A DNA stretch of 24,737 bases from Alphaproteobacteria bacterium (lineage in GTDB: Bacteria; Pseudomonadota; Alphaproteobacteria; CAAHEQ01; UBA3637): positions 1-24,737 of the forward strand of contig JAFYBU010000040.1 in the NCBI GenBank assembly GCA_017540065.1, written 5' to 3'. A model generated the notes under the pieces. It saw only the letters and a list, made by a program, of their open reading frames with translations, did no database searches and was not told the DNA's origin. Below, in pieces: positions 21,375 to 24,737 of the stretch (position 1 is its first letter; the number at the start of each line of letters is the position of its first letter). Made by a program: the position numbers and the translations under genes.

Positions 21375-22619
21375 TCAGAACTTATATTGAACACCAATGC
21401 CGAAAATGTCGGATTTGATACGATATTTTCCGTTAAAAGTTCCGCTGTTATCGGCAGTTCCCCGAGCTTTTGCATTGTGTACAAACAAGTGCGAATAGCC
21501 TGCATCTATCTGCCAATTATTTTTGGTATAGCTGGCCCCGACAGATACCCAAATCCGACGTTCATCCGGAATACGTGGGGTGCGATATTTGGCTGAACGA
21601 ACAGCTGTATTGTCCCAAGCTGAACCAAACCGTAAGGTTAAGTTTTTGCACGCTTTATAATCAACACCGGCACCCAACAGCCATGTATTTCGCCAATTTT
21701 CGTTTGTTGAACTGAGTGGTTGACCGGGGATGGGATAATTTTCCTGATAAATATTCAACCGATCGAAACGGCTCCATCGTGTCCAACGGGCTGTTCCGGA
21801 AATGGTCCATTTGTCCCCAATTCCTTGAGATGCTGAAAAAATAACAGTTTCTGGAGTTGTAATTTTAGCATTGACCTTATGTTCTCCGTCCAAAAAGGTG
21901 TAACCTGTTGCTCCGGAATTTCCCTTATTTTTGCCTTGTAATTTGTGATCAACCTTACTGCGATAAGAAAGACCAAAACGTGTTTTTTCAAAAGGCGTAA
22001 AGACCAAGCCGATATTATAACCGACACCAAAATCGTCAGCATCATGCATATTAGTGGAACCGCCTCCGACAATTCCTCCGGTCAAATGTGCTACGGTATA
22101 TTGAAGATTGATCCCTGCACCGATTGCCAACGTATCAAGTAATTTATAAGAAATACTGGGAGTCAAATTAACAACGGTAATACCGGAATATTGACCGTGT
22201 TCCGTGCCGAACCAATCATTTTTATAATCGTTTGCCAATCCGAAAGGAACATACAATCCCAACCCTAAATCCAGTTTGTTGTTGACTTTGTATTGTCCGA
22301 AAAAGTTGGGCATAACACGGAAAATGCGGCTGTTCGTTTTACCTGTTTTGGGAAAAGGATAGCCTTTGGGTTGAGAAGTTCCTCTGACCGATCCGCGAAT
22401 ATCCGTAGCAATAAGGCCTGTTTGTAAACCCGATTTTTCAACCACACTCATCCCGGCTGGGTTAAACGCAATAGCGGAATAATCATCCCCCATCACGCCG
22501 ACACCGGCAAAGGCGCGCCCTAAACCTGTTACGGAATATTCTTGTAGTTGGTATCCCGCAGCAGATGCGTTCGTTGCAATAGCGCAGGTTAAAATAGTAC
22601 TTAAAAGATATTTTTTCAT
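21375..22619 (-). CDS. FadL/OmpP1/TodX-family outer-membrane transport protein, paralogue 2
   Basis: A 414-residue FadL-type barrel, the same length as paralogue 1. Signal peptide MKKYLLSTILTCAIATNASA, then AGYQLQEYSVTGLGRAFAG and GDDYSAIAFNPAGM, matching paralogue 1 almost residue for residue over the hatch, and the end GIGVQYKF. The extracellular loops differ (for example VGGGSTNMHDADDFG here), which suggests different ligands. The ATG at 22619 follows AAAGGAG; an in-frame ATG at 22652 would put 11 residues before the signal peptide and is rejected. The two genes lie 7.6 kb apart in opposite directions, so they are not a simple tandem copy. Both carry the Pho-box-like element upstream. Confidence 0.9.
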   Translation of the reverse strand: MKKYLLSTILTCAIATNASAAGYQLQEYSVTGLGRAFAGVGVMGDDYSAIAFNPAGMSVVEKSGLQTGLIATDIRGSVRGTSQPKGYPFPKTGKTNSRIFRVMPNFFGQYKVNNKLDLGLGLYVPFGLANDYKNDWFGTEHGQYSGITVVNLTPSISYKLLDTLAIGAGINLQYTVAHLTGGIVGGGSTNMHDADDFGVGYNIGLVFTPFEKTRFGLSYRSKVDHKLQGKNKGNSGATGYTFLDGEHKVNAKITTPETVIFSASQGIGDKWTISGTARWTRWSRFDRLNIYQENYPIPGQPLSSTNENWRNTWLLGAGVDYKACKNLTLRFGSAWDNTAVRSAKYRTPRIPDERRIWVSVGASYTKNNWQIDAGYSHLFVHNAKARGTADNSGTFNGKYRIKSDIFGIGVQYKF

Positions 22620-22725
22620 ATAAGCTCCTTTGTTTGAAAAAATTAAAAACAATATATAAAAGAATGAACAAAAAGTCTTTGGGATGGGATAAAATACTCT
22701 AAAATGTCATACATTGTTCTTATTT

Positions 22726-22743
22726 GTGTCATCAAAGTGTCAC
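22726..22743 (+). promoter_or_regulatory. Pho-box-like direct repeat between fadL paralogue 2 and ffh
   Basis: GTGTCAT-CAAA-GTGTCAC, two 7-mers with 11-bp period. In the fadL orientation this reads GTGACACTTTGATGACAC, aligned with the paralogue 1 element (GTGACA, 5 bases, ATGACA). A further TGTCAT lies at 22705-22710, closer to fadL. The box is 107 bp from the fadL start codon. Confidence 0.55.
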
Positions 22744-22768
22744 AATAGGGGGTAATTCAATTAATTAC

Positions 22769-22797
22769 TTGACTTTACGTTAAAAATCGTGTATAAT
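22769..22797 (+). promoter_or_regulatory. Promoter of ffh-rpsP
   Basis: TTGACT (22769-22774), a 17-bp spacer and a perfect TATAAT (22792-22797). Just upstream is GTAATTCAATTAATTAC (22752-22768), a near-palindrome reminiscent of the boxes at 6084-6268. The expected transcript start is near 22804. Confidence 0.75.
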
Positions 22798-22803
22798 GTC
22801 GCC

Positions 22804-22898
22804 GTTTCCGATATCGCTAAGTGTTTTAGCTTCCGTTGGAGGCACCCCAATCTGTGATGGTTCATACATTGGGGCAAAACTGTATGTGAAAGGTTTTT
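22804..22898 (+). promoter_or_regulatory. Structured 5' leader of ffh
   Basis: About 95 nt between the predicted transcript start and the ATG, with no open frame of note. GCTAA/TTAGC (22816-22830) is a small hairpin. CCCCAAT (22845-22851) pairs with ATTGGGG (22868-22874); the loop adds TGTGA (22853-22857) with TCATA (22862-22866). A competing stem pairs TTCATACA (22861-22868) with TGTATG and GAA (22881-22890), up to the GAAAGG ribosome site (22888-22893). I do not recognise a known riboswitch or r-protein leader. Confidence 0.55.
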
Positions 22899-24284
22899 AT
22901 GTTTGGTGGATTGACAGAACGGCTGACGAAGGTATTTGATAAGCTTACCGGACGCGGACTTATCACAGAGGCGGTTTTGGATGAAACAGCGCGTGAAATT
23001 CGGATTGCCTTATTGGAAGCTGATGTAGCCTTGCCAGTCGTAAAAGAATTCATCAACAAAATTAAAGAAAAAGCCGTCGGACAAGAAGTTGTTAAATCCA
23101 TTCAACCCGCCCAAATGGTTGTCAAAATCGTGCATGATGAATTAGTATCGTTATTGGGTGAATCGACTCCGCTAAAAGCAAATCCATATCAAACAAATGT
23201 TTTGATGATGGTGGGGTTGCAAGGATCCGGGAAAACAACGACCACGGCCAAAATTGCCCTGAAGTTAAAAAAAGAAGGAAAAAGGGTTTTATTGGCCAGC
23301 TTGGATACTTATCGGCCGGCAGCCCAAGAGCAATTGGCTGAATTAGGACAAAAAAATGAATTAGACGTTTTGCCAATTGTGGCGGGTGAAAAACCGCTTG
23401 AAATTGCCGGGCGTGCCATCAAAGTTGCCGAACAAGAAAAATATGATTGGTTGATTTGGGATACTGCTGGTCGTTTGGCTGTTGATGAAGAAATGATGCG
23501 GGAATTGGTTGATTTGCAAAAATTCAAAATGCCCGCCGAAACATTATTGGTTTTGGATACTTTAATGGGACAAGATGCCTTGAATGTTGTTAAAGCATTC
23601 CAAGAAAAAATCACCTTGACCGGTTTGGTTTTGACCCGAGTGGATGGAGACGCGCGCGGTGGTGTGGCTTTATCCGTGCGTCAAATAACGGGTTTACCTA
23701 TTCAATATATGGGGGTGGGCGAAAAAGTGGATGCGTTGGAAGCTTTTGATGCCAAACGGATTGCCGATCGTATTTTGGGAATGGGCGATGTGGTGGGTTT
23801 GGTTGAAACGGCCATGGAAAAGGTAAACCAGGAAGATATGGCCGAGCAAGCTATGCGCATGATGCAAGGCCAATTTACATTAGAAGATTTACTGGCTCAA
23901 TTAAAACAAATGGACAAACTGGGGGATGTAAAAGGGATTATGAAAATGATACCCGGCGTTGCTCGTTTTGCCAAACAAATTGACGAATCCAAGGTGGACA
24001 ATCGCCTGATTCGTCGTCAACAAGCTATTATTTTAGCCATGACTCCGAAAGAAAGAAAACACCCCGAAATTTTGAAGGCCGCCCGGAAATTACGTATTGC
24101 AGCCGGGGCCGGGGTCAAGGTGGAAGACGTCAACCGTTTGCTGAAATCATACGAGCAAATGGCAGATGTGATGAAGAAATTCAAAAAAATGGGACCATTC
24201 GGAATGATGTCCATGATGAAAAAAATGGGTGTTAATCCCGGTTCCATGATGAATGGCGGAGGATTTCCTCCGTTTAAGGTCTAA
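22899..24284 (+). CDS. ffh: Signal recognition particle GTPase Ffh (SRP54)
   Basis: A 461-residue SRP54 protein that binds signal peptides at the ribosome and delivers them to FtsY. The N domain is helical (1-95, starting MFGGLTERLTKVFDKLTGRG). The GTPase domain has G1 GLQGSGKT (106-113), the insertion-box motif DTYRPAA (136-142), G3 DTAGR (188-192) and TRVDGDARGG in place of the G4 TKLDG. The methionine-rich M domain (about 300-461) ends with GMMSMMKKMGVNPG and MMNGGGFPPF. The 4.5S RNA partner is not in the window. The start follows GAAAGG by 5 nt. It is followed after 23 bp by rpsP, the standard ffh-rpsP order. Confidence 0.97.
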   Translation: MFGGLTERLTKVFDKLTGRGLITEAVLDETAREIRIALLEADVALPVVKEFINKIKEKAVGQEVVKSIQPAQMVVKIVHDELVSLLGESTPLKANPYQTNVLMMVGLQGSGKTTTTAKIALKLKKEGKRVLLASLDTYRPAAQEQLAELGQKNELDVLPIVAGEKPLEIAGRAIKVAEQEKYDWLIWDTAGRLAVDEEMMRELVDLQKFKMPAETLLVLDTLMGQDALNVVKAFQEKITLTGLVLTRVDGDARGGVALSVRQITGLPIQYMGVGEKVDALEAFDAKRIADRILGMGDVVGLVETAMEKVNQEDMAEQAMRMMQGQFTLEDLLAQLKQMDKLGDVKGIMKMIPGVARFAKQIDESKVDNRLIRRQQAIILAMTPKERKHPEILKAARKLRIAAGAGVKVEDVNRLLKSYEQMADVMKKFKKMGPFGMMSMMKKMGVNPGSMMNGGGFPPFKV

Positions 24285-24307
24285 CTACAACAGAAAGGAA
24301 AGGAAAA

Positions 24308-24737
24308 ATGTCAGTTAGAATTCGTTTAGCCCGTGGGGGCGCCAAACATCGCCCTGTTCACAAGATCGTTGTGGCAGATAAGCGTTGCCGTCGTGACGGA
24401 CGGTTTATTGAAGAATTGGGTTTTTATAACCCCTTACTTCCCAAAGACAGCAAAGATGCTTTGCGTGTAGATGTGGAAAAAGCAAAAGCCTGGTTGGCCA
24501 AAGGTGCCGAACCCACAGAACGCATTCAAAAATTGTTTGCTTTGTTGGGCATTTGTGAAAAGCCGGCTGTGCGCGAAACACCGAAAAAGTCCGCACCGAA
24601 AGCCAAGGCTCAAGAACGCATGAAAGCCGCTGAAGAAGCTCGTATTGCTGCTGAAGAAGCTGCCAAGGCCGAAACTGAAGCCGCAAAAGCTGCCGAAGAA
24701 GCTGCAAAGGCTGCTTCTGCAGAACAACCTGCCGAAG
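24308..24737 (+). CDS. rpsP: 30S ribosomal protein S16 with Ala/Glu/Lys-rich C-terminal extension (runs off the window)
   Basis: The frame starts MSVRIRLARGGAKHRPVHKI and is open to the window end (143 codons). RLARGG, VVADKRCRRDGRFIEELGFYNP and VDVEKAKAWLAKGAEPTE are standard S16. The core of about 82 residues ends near LLGICEKPA. What follows, KKSAPKAKAQERMKAAEE and more than 30 further residues of Ala, Glu and Lys repeats, is an unfinished extension likely to form a long helix. Such tails occur on S16 of some Alphaproteobacteria. S16 helps assemble the 30S subunit. The ribosome site AAAGGAAAGGAA lies just upstream. Being without a stop in the window, it is easily missed. Confidence 0.95.
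   Translation, partial: MSVRIRLARGGAKHRPVHKIVVADKRCRRDGRFIEELGFYNPLLPKDSKDALRVDVEKAKAWLAKGAEPTERIQKLFALLGICEKPAVRETPKKSAPKAKAQERMKAAEEARIAAEEAAKAETEAAKAAEEAAKAASAEQPAE

Noticed and set aside
22855..22875. A tRNA T-arm (GGTTCATAC)
   Set aside because: No cloverleaf, acceptor stem or anticodon arm could be built around it.
22804..22898. The SRP (4.5S) RNA gene next to ffh
   Set aside because: The conserved apical GGAAGGAAGCA-type loop of bacterial SRP RNA is missing.
24405..24727. Long minus-strand open frames opposite rpsP
   Set aside because: They are shadows of the Ala/Glu/Lys-rich S16 tail; the products are Phe/Leu/Cys/Gln-rich with no ribosome site.

Overview
The window is a compact, AT-rich piece of an alphaproteobacterial chromosome. 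The evidence is the gene order rsmG-parA-parB with holA and lptE convergent to it, an alphaproteobacterial-type DnaQ, a conserved signal-anchored TPR protein of the alphaproteobacterial kind, and the ffh-rpsP pair. Low G+C and very tight packing suggest an uncultured or host-associated lineage, possibly Rhodospirillales-like. That placement is inference.

Layout. 1-191: 5' end of mutL (minus). 297-3676: dnaQ, a small secreted protein gene, rsmG, parA and parB, with four parS-type centromere sites between 875 and 1934. 3678-5154: holA and lptE (minus). 5244-6098: miaA. 6084-6301: an array of paired GTAATTAC boxes ending at a strong promoter. 6322-8166: an operon of a membrane-anchored coiled-coil protein (broken by a one-base frameshift) and a MazE/MazF-type toxin-antitoxin pair. 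8163-9524: a PhoR-like histidine kinase (minus). 9567-12381: mutS and a small membrane protein. 12539-13783 and 21375-22619: two paralogous FadL/OmpP1-type outer-membrane proteins, each preceded by the same 18-bp Pho-box-like direct repeat. Between them lie a twin-CDGSH protein, a DUF378 membrane protein, a degenerate uracil-DNA glycosylase-like protein, a TPR protein, an outer-membrane barrel protein, a Sel1-repeat protein, an NlpD-like LysM/LytM lipoprotein and a membrane-anchored thioredoxin-fold protein with a Cys-Gly repeat. 22769-24737: promoter, structured leader, ffh and the start of rpsP.

Functional themes are chromosome segregation and replication or repair (dnaQ, parABS, holA, mutL, mutS), cell-envelope biogenesis (lptE, nlpD-like, fadL pair, DsbA-like protein), and translation or secretion (rsmG, miaA, ffh, rpsP). 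I see no prophage, insertion sequence, CRISPR array, rRNA or tRNA. There is no gene-free stretch over 300 bases; the longest gap is 22620-22898. All five convergent gene pairs meet within 4 nt overlap to 2 nt gap, so terminators are either absent or buried inside the opposing gene.

I found no multi-gene system that I can confidently call new. The best leads are the GTAATTAC array driving the coiled-coil/MazEF operon, the shared Pho-like boxes on the FadL paralogues, the (Cys-Gly)n tail of the thioredoxin-fold protein, and the two mutually exclusive stems in the ffh leader.
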